From contig NC_092861.1 of assembly GCF_032062135.1 (NCBI RefSeq), positions 137,494,078 to 137,558,077 of the forward strand: a stretch of 64,000 nt of DNA, given 5' to 3'. Made by a program: the position numbers and the translations under genes. The notes under the pieces are model-generated. The model was not told where the DNA came from. It was given only the letters and a program-made list of their open reading frames with translations, and made no database searches. Position 1 is the stretch's first letter; every line of letters begins with the position of its first letter. Source of the DNA: Pyxicephalus adspersus. Its lineage: Eukaryota; Chordata; Amphibia; Anura; Pyxicephalidae. Of the stretch, positions 34,868 to 47,360 are shown piece after piece.

Positions 34868-35355
34868 GTAAAGTAAAAATTTTGTTTGTGTTTTTTTTAA
34901 GGGCAACACCCTTTTTTATTTTAAAAAAAGGGTACCGCAATGCCCCCTGAATTCTTGATGGCCTAGGCGATCAAGAATGAATGTAAGCACAGAGCCTCCC
35001 AGGATGCGTGACGTAGGCTCTTGGCTGCTCCTTCTGCGCATGTCCGAGCATCTCTTATCAATAGGCAAAAAAATTGCCAATCCCACATAATTAGTTTGTG
35101 CAGTAAGTGCGGCAAGTTTTTTCACAATCTACGTCAACCGATCTTGCGCCTACACAGTGCTAGATCGGGTGACGTAGGAAGAAGAACCATGAAGAAGAGA
35201 AGATGGCGGCACGTGGCACTCCCTCTGTGCCGGGCCGAAGACGGATACCAGGACAACGCGGGACCCGATGGAAGAAACCTCCCGAAGGACAGACTGATCT
35301 GCGGGATTGAAGGTAAGTATGATTTTGTTTTGGGTTAGTTTTGGGTTTACTTACA
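34868..35355 (+). mobile_element. YY1-motif repeat family, copy 1
   Basis: Non-coding repeat of about 480 bp with related copies at 53870-54345, 59516-60000 and, in part, 55060-55215. Features in order are CTGCGCATGTCCGA, a stem-loop around CACAGTG whose arms include CTACGTCA/TGACGTAG, the YY1-type core AAGATGGCGGC at 35200-35210, and a strong 5' splice site GAAGGTAAGTAT with its GT at 35313-35314. The superfamily is unknown to me. Confidence 0.75.
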
Positions 35356-36282
35356 CTTTAGGACTGGCTACAAATTGTATATGGTCACCTTTATACTTAG
35401 TACATTCGATTACTATTGTACTATTGTCCCGAATGATTGTTTTGGATGTTAGTTCAGGAACAGAGGCTGTACAGACAGGTTGCTCAGCCTATTCTGTTCA
35501 ATGAATGGGGGGGGGGGGGTCAACAAGAATGAGGCACCCTGCTGTGTTGTTGCACATTAGTATAATAATTGCAGTGGTTAGAGGACTTTTGTTAGTAACT
35601 TAACCCTACAAAACAACCTCCTCAAGGTGTTGGGAAGCACTTGCATTAACTTATTTTTGGCCAAGACAATTTCGAAATATCATTTTGCACAATAGAAATT
35701 AAGGGAACTTGTAGACTGCTCTATCAGCAAATTACTGCTTATGTTTGGTAGGATAGCATAAAATATTATTATTATATTATTATTATTATAAGTATCTGCA
35801 CCTATAAGGTCTCTCTGTGGATGTGCAGAATATCATAAGGTTGTAAAACAGGCAATCAATATTGATTAGTTTAGACAGAAGTTAGACAAGCACAAGTTAC
35901 CTGAACAACCGACCAATACAGGTATTCAACCCTAGAAGCATGTGTCCTTGTGTAAAGGGATTTTGTCTGAATCTTTAGATGGAGTTTTTTGGGTCACTGG
36001 TTACTTTAAATGTAACATATCCAGCTTGTCAACTTCCTGACCTTACATTCTGTATACCCAGAAAAAAGAGAGACAGGTCAGAATCTGTAAGATTAAAAGT
36101 GACCTTTCACCCTTTGGTTGCTTTGCCAATAGCAGGTCCAAACTTCTATCCTTACATTGTTTATGGACATGAACTAGCAATCAACTCACATCTGATCATT
36201 CATGGTTATGCACCAGTCAGTAAACCTTCTTCTAGTTTACCTATTATTGAAAAAAACACAGCCACAGTGTTGGCTTAGAAAT
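35356..36282. other. Unique intergenic DNA with a poly-G run
   Basis: A run of about 12 G lies at 35507-35519. An (ATT)n patch lies near 35765-35790. The 99-codon frame at 35979-36278 is anonymous and shows no domain. Confidence 0.5.
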
Positions 36283-36605
36283 TAGCTTAGAAATTAGCAC
36301 TCTGGCCTTTGCAGTGCTAGGTTCCAGATTCAAATCTCAGCCAGGACATTATGTGCATGGAGTTTGTATGTTCCCCCTGTGTTTGTGTGGGTTTCCTCCT
36401 GAGTACTCTGGTTTCCTTTCTTACATTCCAAAACCATGCAGTTAGGTTAATTGGCTTCCCCTCAAAATTGGCTTTAGACTGTATTAAAGACTTATGACTA
36501 TAGTGGGGACATTAGATTGTGAGCTCCTTTGAGGGACAGCTAGTGATATGACTATGGACTTTTAAAGCCCTCTGTAACATGTTGTTGCTATATAAATACA
36601 AGGAA
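36283..36605 (+). mobile_element. tRNA-derived SINE, near full length
   Basis: A degraded B-box-like GATTCAAATCT lies at 36327-36337. Then come GTTTGTATGTTCCCCCTG, GTGTGGGTTTCCTCC, CATGCAGTTAGGTTAATTGG, GACATTAGATTGTGAGCTCC and TTGCTATATAAATAC. This copy retains the central GGGTTTCCTCC region that is largely missing from the copy at 27660. Confidence 0.8.
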
Positions 36606-36689
36606 ATCAAATAAAAAAATCCAATCTATTAGATGAGTCTGTAAGGAACCATTCCAAGAGGCATCCAGATTGTGTTTTTTGACACTTAT

Positions 36690-37005
36690 AATGTCAGATC
36701 TGGCAGACTTTCCCATTTCCCAATGGCCATGGCCATTACAAAAGTTTTACCACAGCGATGTAGAGGTAAATGAAGTCAATAGATTTTTGAACAATCCCTC
36801 ACCATTTCCTAATGATCATGGCTTTAGTAAAATTTGCACCATTTATAAATTACTGAACAACCCCTCCCCATTTTCCAATGGTCATGGCAAAAGGTGCCAT
36901 ATACAGGTAAAGGAAGTCTATGGATTACTGATTGATCTCTCAATATTTTTTTAATAGTCATGGCCTTGGTAAAAGTTGCACCATCCCCACATCCAGGTAA
37001 ATGAA
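36690..37005. repeat. Minisatellite, about four units of 80-100 bp
   Basis: The phrases CAATGGYCATGGC, TAGTAAAATTTGCACCA, CAGGTAAATGAAGTC and TACTGAACAAYCCCTC recur in the same order about four times with length changes. The open frame through it repeats LLNNPSPF-like words for the same reason. Confidence 0.8.
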
Positions 37006-37559
37006 CTGCTTTTGCGCAGAAAATAAAAATGGCGGCTCAATAGGACATGCTAAATATGCCCTGGCGATAAAAGGTCTCAAATCATCATCTGAACATAGAT
37101 GAAGTCACCTCGGCCAAATCTCTATTTGAGCCAGGGTGGTCTGTAATCAACTGAACACAATATTCTTCAGTTGCCAGGTATTTTCAGCAGCACTGTCTGC
37201 AGCCAAGCCTTTCAATGGAAACTTAGACCTGGCTGATTTTATAAGACAGAAAAATAGGTATGACATACAGAGGACAAAAATCCAGTTCAGCGGTTCTTTG
37301 AATGTCTAATTCCTTACAATAAAATAAGAGCTTTCCAACAATAAGAGTTAAACGGCATTGTACACGGCAATTATACCTTTCTACATCTATACAGCACGCA
37401 CGGCCTTTTGTAGCAATATACATGTCAGTGTGGTTTTTGAAAAAAAGCTTCCTCTATCAAGTTTAACAACTTTCTGGTATAAGTTCTCAGCCTCTCATTG
37501 CTTATTCATGTGGAAACGGGTACGCCCTACTCGTTTCGCTTGCCTTTGCTACTCTTTGT

Positions 37560-38000
37560 TGGTCTCTTAGGCTGTTAAGGCAGCTGCAAATGGCTTCTCA
37601 AGTGACATTTGCTGACATTCAATGAAGTACATTTATCAGCATTGTTCGGTTCACCTCTATACAGACAATCCATTTTATTTTGTTCTTGATAGTAACCTCT
37701 TTTTCTGCATCCAGGCTCTGAAAATGATAAATGACGAGGTGGCATATTTCAGGGCTGCAGGAAAATGTCACTTTGAAAAATCCTTAATGGACTAAGTGTT
37801 GCTTTTCAGGTTTCAACTTGTCAGGCATACAGAAATTCTAGATTTTTTTTCCCCTCCCAGCTTAATCCCCCCATTTCTTTAGAATGGCACAACTCTTTGC
37901 AGAAACTAATTATAAGTTACACTGATCACAGCAGGACAGACAGATCAGGTAAGAATTCATCCGATCAGGCAGGATAAATTTGTTTGTCCCTCCGAGTTGT
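37560..38000. promoter_or_regulatory. Candidate conserved non-coding element with an exact SIX/MEF3 site
   Basis: Unique block with TCAGGTTTC at 37806-37814, the MEF3 consensus bound by SIX proteins. TCCTTAATGGAC lies just before it and ACTAATTATAAG near 37905. If real, it could mediate input from six3 itself or a neighbouring SIX gene. A 9-mer occurs by chance about once in two such windows counting both strands, so the motif alone is weak. Confidence 0.4.
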
Positions 38001-38204
38001 ATGTTGGAGAGTTCATATACATAAAGAAAAGAAATTTCCTAGCTCTGGCTTAGGCTGAGATTAGCACATATTTATTCCTGTTCTTTGGAGGATCTATCAA
38101 GGTATTTCTGATATTATAGTAAGAGGATAAAATATGGCAAGTTATTCTTTAGTAAATTTTTATTCACTTTATTCTTTTATGGAGCGTTGACATATCACAC
38201 AGTG

Positions 38205-38280
38205 CATAGAAGCATTCACGAGAATCCCTGCTCCACTGGAGCTGACAATCTAATGTCACAGTTAAGTGATCACACATAAA
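38205..38280 (-). mobile_element. Small SINE-like 3' fragment
   Basis: CCCTGCTCCACTGGAGCTGA followed by CAATCTAATGTC is the reverse complement of the SINE 3' segment TTAGATTGT(A/C)AGCTCC seen at 21150 and 36510. Confidence 0.45.
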
Positions 38281-38289
38281 AAACTAGGG

Positions 38290-39830
38290 CCAGATATTAA
38301 ATTGACTTTTTCTGGAATGAAGCTGTATTGTGATAATAAAGAAAAATTGTCAAATGTGAATGTGAGTTAATTTTTTGAATAAGCGGTATTTTAAGTGGGT
38401 CCTATAGTGACATTGTTAGCACGCTCTTTGCTGAAGTGAACGATCTATGTTTAAGAAAAGCTGCTGATTGGTTATATCTTTCTAAATGTCCAGCCCCCTA
38501 GGTCCTCAGGAAGTTGTTAATGCAGAAGTAAAGTTACTGGTTGTTGGAAGAAGCCCAGAATACCAGAAAGAATAATAATATTAAAAAAGGTTGCTGGCAG
38601 ACATGGAGGAGGGGCAATTCTCCATGAATAAAATTAATGGTTGGCTGCATACCTCAGAGCTCCTTCCTTGGTAACCATTTTATTTCCAAAAACAAGAGTT
38701 TTTCCCATTTTTGATGAAATGGGTAAGCACTTACTGTAAATAGATCTACCTTAACTATGCACCCCTACATAACCGGGCAGCACACATGACACGTAGCACA
38801 GCTAAAAGAAGCCAATCAAAAGAAAGGGCTAGGGTGGGATCACCTGCAAATGCCAAGTAGGAAAATCTACCCCTGAGTCATATAAATTTATAATTATTCC
38901 CTTGTTTAGACCTGCTCAGGTAAGAAATACTATACAGAGGGTGTGGCCAGATGAAAAAAATAAAATGGAGTTTTCCCTTGCAACTGGCCATTGGAGGCGT
39001 GCAGACATAATCAATAAAACATGGGATCAGTTTTGGACATGGTTTATATATAAACTTACAGAATATATTGTATTATGCTTTTTTTTACACAAATGAGAGT
39101 GGCATTTTCCTTCTTAATAAGCCAAATAAATAAATCAATTCCCTAAAACTAAGAATGTCACTCAAAGTCTGGAAAATGGTACAATTAAGTACAAATATTT
39201 CAAGCTCAGCCAAAAGCATAAAATGTTTAAAAATATATCTGTCAATATTACTATGCAAGCTGTCAAATGAATCCTGCAAATAAAGAACTTCTGTGGGTGT
39301 GGAGTTAATAAAATAATTAACAGAATTCCAGCTTCCAAGAACAATAAAAACATTTGCGTGCAAATAAATGTTTGTTAAAGGGATTTTCTAAATGACAAAG
39401 AATTGGGAGTGAGATACACAGTCTGCTTGATGGGGAAAACACCTTGGTGGATGCCTTGGGGTAGAGCGGAAACATGGTGGGCCAAAAGTTCCTTTAGCAC
39501 TAGAATGAGTGTTGTAATTAGACCTAGACCAAATTTGAGTTAAATCAAAATTAGTTGATATTCAGAACTTCCTAGCAAATTCAAGATCTTTTCAGCCAAT
39601 TGGAAACTTAATTTTTCTTATCAACTGCTCCTAGGGTTGGCGAAAAAATATGCAAGCCTTAGTTCTACAGAACTCTACTTAATAAAAAAAAGGAGAATTC
39701 AGAGTCATTTGCCAGATGACGATAGGAATTGCTTACATTTATCCCTTTGAGCACTACCCTTTGTTGTTCCCATCAACATATCATCTCTTTTGGCCTAAAG
39801 GCATGGAAAAGGTAAATAAATAAATATAAA
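38290..39830. other. AT-rich intergenic DNA, no supported feature
   Basis: No coding signal or recognised repeat. Confidence 0.5.
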
Positions 39831-39833
39831 TAA

Positions 39834-39838
<5 letters not shown>

Positions 39839-39904
<66 letters not shown>
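39839..39904. repeat. (TA)n microsatellite
   Basis: About 33 uninterrupted TA units preceded by (AAAT)n. Confidence 0.98.
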
Positions 39905-39907
<3 letters not shown>

Positions 39908-39918
39908 GTGCTCTAAAT

Positions 39919-40345
39919 CTGTGGTCCCCAACCTTTTGCACGTCGTGGACCACTAAATGCATGGACTCTGGACCGTGTGTCCCTCAAAGGGGAAGAAACC
40001 CCCAGAGTGACATCACGATGCCAAAACCCGCCCACGCTCACATCACAGGTTCAGACAGAGACACAACCTGCCCACGGACCTAAACCTGCCTTGTCTCCGA
40101 GAGACGTGGTCCCTCTGAACCCGCTGGTGGGTGCACCTGCCAGAGCTGCGGCCCAGTTCTGAATCCTGGTCACCTTGATTGGCCACCATAGCATGCATGG
40201 TAGTTATTCCTTTTTTGGATTTTGCCAAAATTGTATATTAAGAAGCTTATGAGCTGTGTACTCCGGAGAAGATCACAGAGAGGCAGGCAAAGTAAGTATC
40301 TTCTAATAAAGAAAAAAACTAGGATTAAAAAAAATAGAATTCCAC
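39919..40345 (+). mobile_element. hAT-like fragment joined to a tail of the YY1-motif family
   Basis: The left end CTGTGGTCCCCAACCTTTTG resembles Charlie-type hAT ends. The body is relatively GC-rich (39950-40160). From about 40150 the sequence resembles the tail of the YY1-motif repeat, including AAAGTAAGTATC at about 40290-40301 and CCACTTTAAGGGG. No YY1 core is present. The borders are uncertain. Confidence 0.5.
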
Positions 40346-41350
40346 TTTAAGGGGATAGTGCAGGTATAGGTACAAAGTGTATAAGTACAATGTAAAAGTT
40401 AACTTTAGTCTAGTTAACTAATTTTTTTGGATTGCAACATCTTTTTTTAAATAAAATTCAATTTACAGAACTATGTGCAGGACTTCCAGGAGCCGGTGTC
40501 TGTGGCTGAAACTTTACAGTTCTGGTCACAGAAATACTTTGTCCCCTCTTGTGTAATAGTACCCGCTGGCCATGGAATGTTCAGCCCCGACTCACATGGA
40601 CAATAGATGGGACGCTGTACATGGCTGAGACATAACAGCATCATGTAGGGTTCCTGGAATTTCTATTAGGTTTTTACCAGAATATAATTACAGTGCGGTG
40701 ATCCATTGACAATGGAGGGATCTCAATTAATCTCTCCAGAACAACATGGTGTAATCAAATGAATCGTAAAGTAAAGCTGAAAAGAAAATGTTCACTTACA
40801 ATAGGAAGTACAGTATGACCATGTGAAAATAGTATGTGTTAAAGAAAAACTTATTAAATGTCAACTACATGCAATTTACAATATATAACTGCATCAATAT
40901 TTAATACAGACGATCTAAACCTTTAAAGGATGACATTTACTTTTATCAAAGCTTTGTATATCAAACACAGTTACCAGTTTTTTAAATACAATACAAATTT
41001 TCAGATTTTTTTGACCCTTTGTTACATTTCAATTCTGCTACCACTTCCGGTGTACATGAAGATTTTAAAATGATTGAAAGTAAGTTTTGAAATGGCATTA
41101 CCATGGTCAATCCTATGCAAATGTTTAGTGGTTGGGATCTACTACATATTATTTTTTTTAGTAGACTGGATGCAGTTAAAGCAAAACTGTTTTTTTCAAA
41201 TGAATAAAGTATTGGAGTTAACTCAGTGATCCTTTCAATCTAAAAAGTTTATTTTTGTGCATGTATCGATTTTATGGATAAATCTGGTGTGGAAGCTGAT
41301 GTCCCCATTCCACAATGACTTTTGGGAATATCATAGTTTATTTTTTATTG
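40346..41350. other. AT-rich intergenic DNA, no supported feature
   Basis: No gene or mobile element recognised. Confidence 0.5.
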
Positions 41351-41356
41351 AAACCT

Positions 41357-41869
41357 TGCAATAGCCCTTACTTCTTTTTTTTTTTTTTTTAAACATTCTT
41401 TATTTAAGATTTTCAAAACAAAAGACAATAAAGACCGCAAAAGTATCATAGGAAATCACAAACACAATATGAATGCGGCAGGAAAGTACCTATAAAAACA
41501 TTAATCTTAGTAACAAACCAATCGTTACAGAGCAAGTTGAACAACAAAAATAAAAAAACAAAATACAAAAAGCGCAAATCTAAAAGGGCAAAGCAGTGAC
41601 CAAGTAATAACAATAAAATAATACAATAAAATAGGGTGAACTACTCTTTGGGAACAGGAACAAATAACGAATGAGGGAAAGGGGCGGAAAACAGAGGGAG
41701 AGGGGCAGTGGGAGGCAAAATATGGCAAAAATTACGTCAAACAAAAGAATTTTCTGAAAGAAATCACTAAAAACAATAAGGCAGACTGAAATTACAATTT
41801 CAATTTGAGGGAGCAAGGTCCCTGTAGTCTGGGGTGAGCATAAATTGGGATGCAATAGCCCTTACTTCT
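41357..41869 (-). mobile_element. 5'-truncated LINE-like retroposon with perfect target-site duplication
   Basis: The 19-bp sequence TGCAATAGCCCTTACTTCT occurs at 41357-41375 and again exactly at 41851-41869. The left copy is followed by 15 T (41376-41390), the poly-A tail of a minus-strand insertion. A polyadenylation signal AATAAA reads on the minus strand at 41404-41399, just before the tail. The insert is about 475 bp without a coding frame, consistent with an L1-type 3' UTR or a 3' UTR retrocopy. Target-primed reverse transcription is the known cause of such hallmarks. Confidence 0.93.
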
Positions 41870-43445
41870 AATGTGACATCTTTAGAGGGATTGGGAGAAG
41901 AGGAAAAAGACCCAAACAGCGTCCCCCAGCATTGTACTGGTGAAGAATAGTTGGAATTTGCTCAATGGTGGCTTTACATGCCCCAAAACAGACAGCACAG
42001 GGAGAGAAAGCCAGTAGAAGAAAGCAATGGATAATATTGATTCATACACATTCATTTATATGCTTTATCTATTGGATATTTGTTTTAAGAGGATCCAGTT
42101 TCAGTTCAATACCACTTTAAAATAAAAATGTATAGTAGAAAATTACAGTATATTTACTAGATCAAAACTGATCAACTTGAAAGAAAAAACACCTCTAAGT
42201 GACATTTTTGAAGGACAACTCTCAGCAACAAGCAAACTCTATTTTGGGAAGCGTTACCTTGTCAGTGGGACCATTCTCTTTTTTTTTGTTTTCTTTTTTT
42301 TTTTGTTTTGTAATCTTGCATGATATAGAATGTTCTCCCAAAAGGATATCACAGAGCACCTCAACCTGCTGCATTTTAGTATTAGCCTGAAAATATGATG
42401 GAAATATGATGGTGAAAATATGATGGAACAAGGGCCTACCATAGGACTTTGCAGGATACAGTCCTGGGCTTGTAACAAGGGAGGAAACTTTCCCACTGGG
42501 TCAATACTAAAAGATATGTTGCAATGGTGGCCCTGACCTGGGAGATCAGCAAACATTGATCAGAGCAGGATCCACAGTCATTGACACGTGGTAGGCATTA
42601 TATAACTACCTTCTCCTTGTATAGACCTATGATCAGAGCATCTGGCAGAAGAAAACTTTCACAACCAATTTTTTGTTGCTCTGAGGTATAAGACAGAAAG
42701 TCAGGAGCTGCAAAGGAACTTGAGGTTAGATGATGTAAAAAGATGTTATATTAAACTATGTCTTTTATGAACACCTACCTTTCAAAATATCAGCCATTCA
42801 CAATGGCACACTTTGTGTGGCATACTTTATTTAGCCCGAGGAAAGCTATACCTACCTTAAAATGGCCAATTTGTTGTGTTTACCTCACAGGGCAAAAATT
42901 CCCAGTCTGTCCTGAATGCACTTGCTGGGAGGATCAATGTCAGGATGAAAAAGGTAACCTTTATAATAATTTATACCCCAAATGAAAATCAATAAACAGA
43001 GCTAACATCTCACAATATTGCATGATGTACATAATGCAAAACTGCTTTCTCCCACTAATTAATGGGCAAGGTTGCAGAAGTATAATATTATCTTGACCAT
43101 GTGTAAATGGAATCCATTTTAAAAGGACACATAGGTGGACCCCATTAAAAGTTTTGCTGGGGTCCCACTGATGTCAATTTACACCCCTAATGAGTAGGTC
43201 AATGGATTAATCAAATTGGTTTTAGTGTGTTGATGCATGCACTGTTTTGGTAGGAGCAAGACTTTTCCCACCACATTACAAAGCTGTCTCAAGTGTCACC
43301 ATCTAAGTATGATATATTTTGTCCTGCCTTGTGCAGCTTTGTTGCCTTTTGCTGTTGATCATTCTGTGGGTAACAAGCTATGGATGAAAGGAGGGATTAC
43401 GTTAGTAAAGGTAATGTGACTTTCATAGTGATCTTCGTGGCTGCA
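41870..43445. other. Intergenic DNA, no supported feature
   Basis: Contains a T-rich tract near 42280-42310 and a tandem AATATGATGG motif near 42391-42426. No gene. Confidence 0.5.
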
Positions 43446-43449
43446 ATTT

Positions 43450-43773
43450 AAGCTACGTACACACCTCCAACAGTTCTCGCCCGATAATTGGCTCAGGGCC
43501 GATATCGGGCGATAACCTGGCATGTGTACAGTGCCAGTTGTCCATCGTCCAAACGACCATCCTGGCGGATCCATGGACGATGGACAACTAACGATCCTAA
43601 TGCAAGGGAAAGGAGAGAGCGCGCAGCAGGGTGCCGCTCCATCGTTCTCCTCCTCTCCTCTCCATAGAGCATATGTACAGCACTCCTTCATGCATTGTGC
43701 AATATTAGTCGTTGGAAAGGATCGTGAAAGATCCTTTGCAAAGACTATTATTGCACGTGTGTATGCAGCATAA
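43450..43773. mobile_element. MITE with internal perfect hairpin
   Basis: Begins AGCTACGTACACACCTCC and ends GCACGTGTGTATGCAGCAT; the ends are imperfect inverted repeats flanked by TAA on both sides. An inner 15-bp perfect inverted repeat AGTTGTCCATCGTCC / GGACGATGGACAACT lies at 43536-43550 and 43575-43589. CGATATCGGGCGAT-type palindromes follow the left end. The style is familiar from ranid frog genomes (from memory). The 141-codon minus-strand frame across it is not a gene. Confidence 0.8.
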
Positions 43774-43779
43774 GTCAGT

Positions 43780-45190
43780 AACATTTTAGTATTTGTACTT
43801 ATATGTAAATAAAAGTTTCTCTGCTAATGGTTTATTTTTTATGTTTCATGTAAGATCTCTTTGTGCCTTATAAATTACAAGGAGGTCCTATCAATGGTGG
43901 ACTTTTTATTCAATATAGAATATGGAAAATGGCACAAAGGTTGTGTGAATAGCTCAGGAAGACTCCAAGGTCAGTTGGAAAAGAGTTGGGAGATATAGAA
44001 ATCCCAACAACTCAGTCTATTACACTTTATCTATTACCAAAATAACACTTTTGGGTGGACCGACACTTAAATATCAGAACAACTGAGCTGTAAGCACAAC
44101 TTGTAAGCTTATAAGAACAGGGAGTGCTACAAATGATTGCATAAACTCATCAAAGCACTTCTGGCTATGTTGGTACAAAAAATATGGATATAATGAGATC
44201 CACAAAATCTCAATATGGAGCACACTCATCCACTAAAGGATGAGAAGTATAATTGGTACATTCACCATTAAAAGGAACGCCCTAAATAATAATAAAAAAT
44301 ACTACTGTATCTTTCAATGATAACAAATCAACAATACATTCCATTTAGCAAAGATATATACTCTCTGATATCCCAATCTGGAGAATAAGATGTTCTTACG
44401 TTGCCATTATCATTCTGCAAAAAAACTGACACTCCTTGCATCAGTTTAGTCAAGGTGTGTTTTTTTTCTATTTCAAAAGCTGTCAATGCCTCCTCTAATT
44501 GGAAGTGTCCAACTAATATCTCAGAGATGTATTCCTTTTTGCAGTTTGCCATCTGCTCCTTTTGGCCTGTCAAAGGTTTGGCACAAATTGCAGCCACGCT
44601 GCACTCTTTTGATGTCAGACATTGTCAGGTGTTTTGCAAGTTAAAAAGAAAGAGGAACTGCAGATAATTAATGGGTGTACACCCCAGAAGCTGAGAGTGC
44701 TGGAAGTAGGACTATTACATACTGAGCACTCATATGTGACCACAAATAACCTTCAATCATTAGGTTACGTGCAGATTTGTTTCTTAATTTGTTTACACAT
44801 ATCAAAATAGTTGATATATGTGAGTCATTGAAATCTTCAAAGTTATTTGCCAAATCCTTATGAGGATCCTTACTGAGTATAGATAGAACTTTAATGGAGA
44901 AGACAAGACAGTTGTAAAGACAGAAATAATTAATACATTAAATTAAACAGATAGTTATTCATTTAGAACTTTTTAAATATTTAAGTGATGGTCTGTTAGG
45001 GTTTAACTGCTGCACCCCATCCACAAGATTTACTTTCTGTAAGTATTTAGTTTGGTTTTCAGTCCATAGTGCAAACCAATTAAGAGCCCAAGCACTTCAG
45101 CCCATAGTTGGACTCGCTGAAACAAATAACATAATAAGAATTAGATTTTTTTGCAACATAGTTCCTAAAAAAAGGCCTTCAACTTGTCAA
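43780..45190. other. Intergenic DNA, no supported feature
   Basis: An 89-codon minus-strand frame (44328-44597) starts MAAICAKPLTGQ and has a helical, charged composition. It matches no family I know; it might be a scrap of a decayed element. Confidence 0.4.
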
Positions 45191-45199
45191 TAACAGAAC

Positions 45200-45480
45200 A
45201 ATATAGAGCTGTGTTTGTTAATTTTTTTAACATGGGGGAACCTTGCAATAACTTTCAGGTCTTCAGGAAACTCCTGCTATAATTACTATATCCGCAGCTC
45301 ACATAAGTGTGGGGTCAGTGGGAAGAAAGCTTCTTACATTGGTGGCTATAGGGGAGAATGTCACCCTTACAGATAGAGAAAAAGATCATTGGTGTCATTG
45401 GTAACTGACCCAGGAGACACAAACTGCTCATTGCTTAAGGAACCCCTGGCAACCTGTGGAAGAACCCTAGTTGTGAAACA
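45200..45480. mobile_element. hAT-like non-autonomous element
   Basis: The right end GAACCCTAGTTGTGAAACAT is the complement of a typical frog/vertebrate hAT start (GTTTCACAACTAGGGTTC). The left side has AACATGGGGGAACC. Internal ATTGGTG-type phrases match the fragment at 31640-31890. No 8-bp duplication could be fixed. Confidence 0.5.
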
Positions 45481-45849
45481 TTAATCTAGATGAATGGCCA
45501 GGAGTTCGGGTTTTGCTCCTACTACCTATTCTCCCCACTTTATGGGCAAGGCTTTTATTGGGCAACAGTCAAACCTTATAGTACCTAAGACATGCATAAT
45601 GTTTCTATATCTAAAGTACAAAAGGGAAACACAGGTTTCTCACTTCCAGGTGTGTAGAAAGGAACATCCATCTCCTTCTCAAGCTTTAATAAAGCCCCTT
45701 CGCTGCATGCCAACAAATAAAAAAATGACATTACATACTGTAGTGTTGTATTCTTAAAGGTAAATACATGCACAAATGTACACACACACACACAAATAAT
45801 ATATAAATAGCTAAATCAAGTCTAAAAAAAAAATCTCATTTTTACCTAC

Positions 45850-45869
45850 AACAAAGCCCCCCCCCCCCC
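45850..45869. repeat. Poly-C run
   Basis: A short homopolymer of about 13 C followed by T residues. The stretch 45490-46880 otherwise contains only anonymous short frames. Confidence 0.85.
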
Positions 45870-46889
45870 TTTTCCTTCAGAAGATTTTGAAACTCTGACT
45901 TCAAGCTAATAATTTGTGTCGGGAAGTCTTTTTCAGTTTAGACAAACTCTGAGACAACAAAGGGTCAGCATTCTAGAATATAGTATGTTCAAAGACATTT
46001 GAAGACAAAGTAATATATACAATGCACACCTTGAGACAGAACTTGTTTTGACTATAATTTCCACCCAATGTTTCCTCTTATGTGTGAAATATTGCAAAAC
46101 AGCAAAAAACCCACATTCCCATTAAATTTGTTCACATTCCCATTAAATTTGTTTGGACTCATTATGTTGAGTCATAATGAGTCCAAAATATAGAAAAATA
46201 AATAATATTTCCAGTGCCAAAAAAAGAACTGTGTTTTGAATCTCAGACACATGGTAGTTCCAGACATCACCTTTAAATATGAACTTTTTATGTGGCCTTT
46301 GTAGTTTGTTAGGTTTTTGTTTTGTACTTGGTATATTTTTTTATAAAACTGGATCTACAAAGACACAGGATCAGAACATAATACATTTTTATTTTCTGTC
46401 TGTGAATCCTGTATGCACGTGTAAGGAATTTGTCATGGTTGGACTTAGGCCTGTATGTGGACACTTTATTGTAAATAGAATTCTATGGCATTTTAGAGAA
46501 CCAAAGAACAATCATAAACAAAGTGTTTTGGGGGCTTTTTTTATTAATTTACCAGTTTTTACTCTGTTTCACCTCTCAAATTCTCCTGGATAAAACTTTC
46601 TGGTTTTTGATGTAAATCGAATGGAGAGCCAGGGAAATTCCCTATCTGGTCTCATGCTATGAAATATAGAAGGACGTTGTAACTGCACAACCATTATCAA
46701 ACGTTTGCTAATTCACATTGGAGATCTAAGTGGGTCCTAACATACTTGAGAAAATGTAGTGTCTGATTTTTTTGGGTAAAATCTGTCAAACTGCTGTATG
46801 TAGCATTCCGAAAACATAACATAGTAGACCAAAATTTACAATTGTAAAAATAAAACAAGTTTTTCATGTAGACAATTTTCATTTACAAC

Positions 46890-47360
46890 ATTTTTTTTTT
46901 AAAAGCACTTATTTTTATGTATTTTACAACAATAACAATAATCAAAATCAGATACAAAACATAATACAAACAGGTAACAATATATTTTTCTTATATGTTA
47001 AAATAAAGAGAATAGTTATCCAGAGAACCCTACTATTAATAAATCACCCCAAAAATCAATGTACTTATCAAAGTACTACTGTTAAGCTTAAATTATTACA
47101 CTGATTGGTAATAAATTAAATACTTATAGTCTTCCTGTCTACTTCCTATTTCCTGGAAGGAGATCCAAGGAGCCCATGTGTCTAAATACCATTCTGTTCT
47201 ATCATAAATCCCTGCAGTCAGATCTTCTATATTCTAAATCTCTTTCACTTTACATACCCACATAGCTAGTTTGGGGGGTTTAGTTTCCTTCCACATTCTG
47301 GGGTAAAGGGTTTTAGCTGCCATCAACAGGTATTTCACTAAAAATTTGCTGTTCAATTGT
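46890..47360 (-). mobile_element. Possible LINE 3'-end fragment
   Basis: A T run at 46890-46900 (poly-A on the minus strand) leads into diverged sequence. CACATAGCTAGTTTGGGGGG and TTCCACATTCTGGGGTAAAG near 47258-47310 look familiar as frog LINE-derived sequence. I could not find a target duplication, so the class stays tentative. Confidence 0.35.

Noticed and set aside
43359..43784. 141-codon minus-strand frame
   Set aside because: Coincides with the MITE at 43450-43773; not conserved-looking protein.
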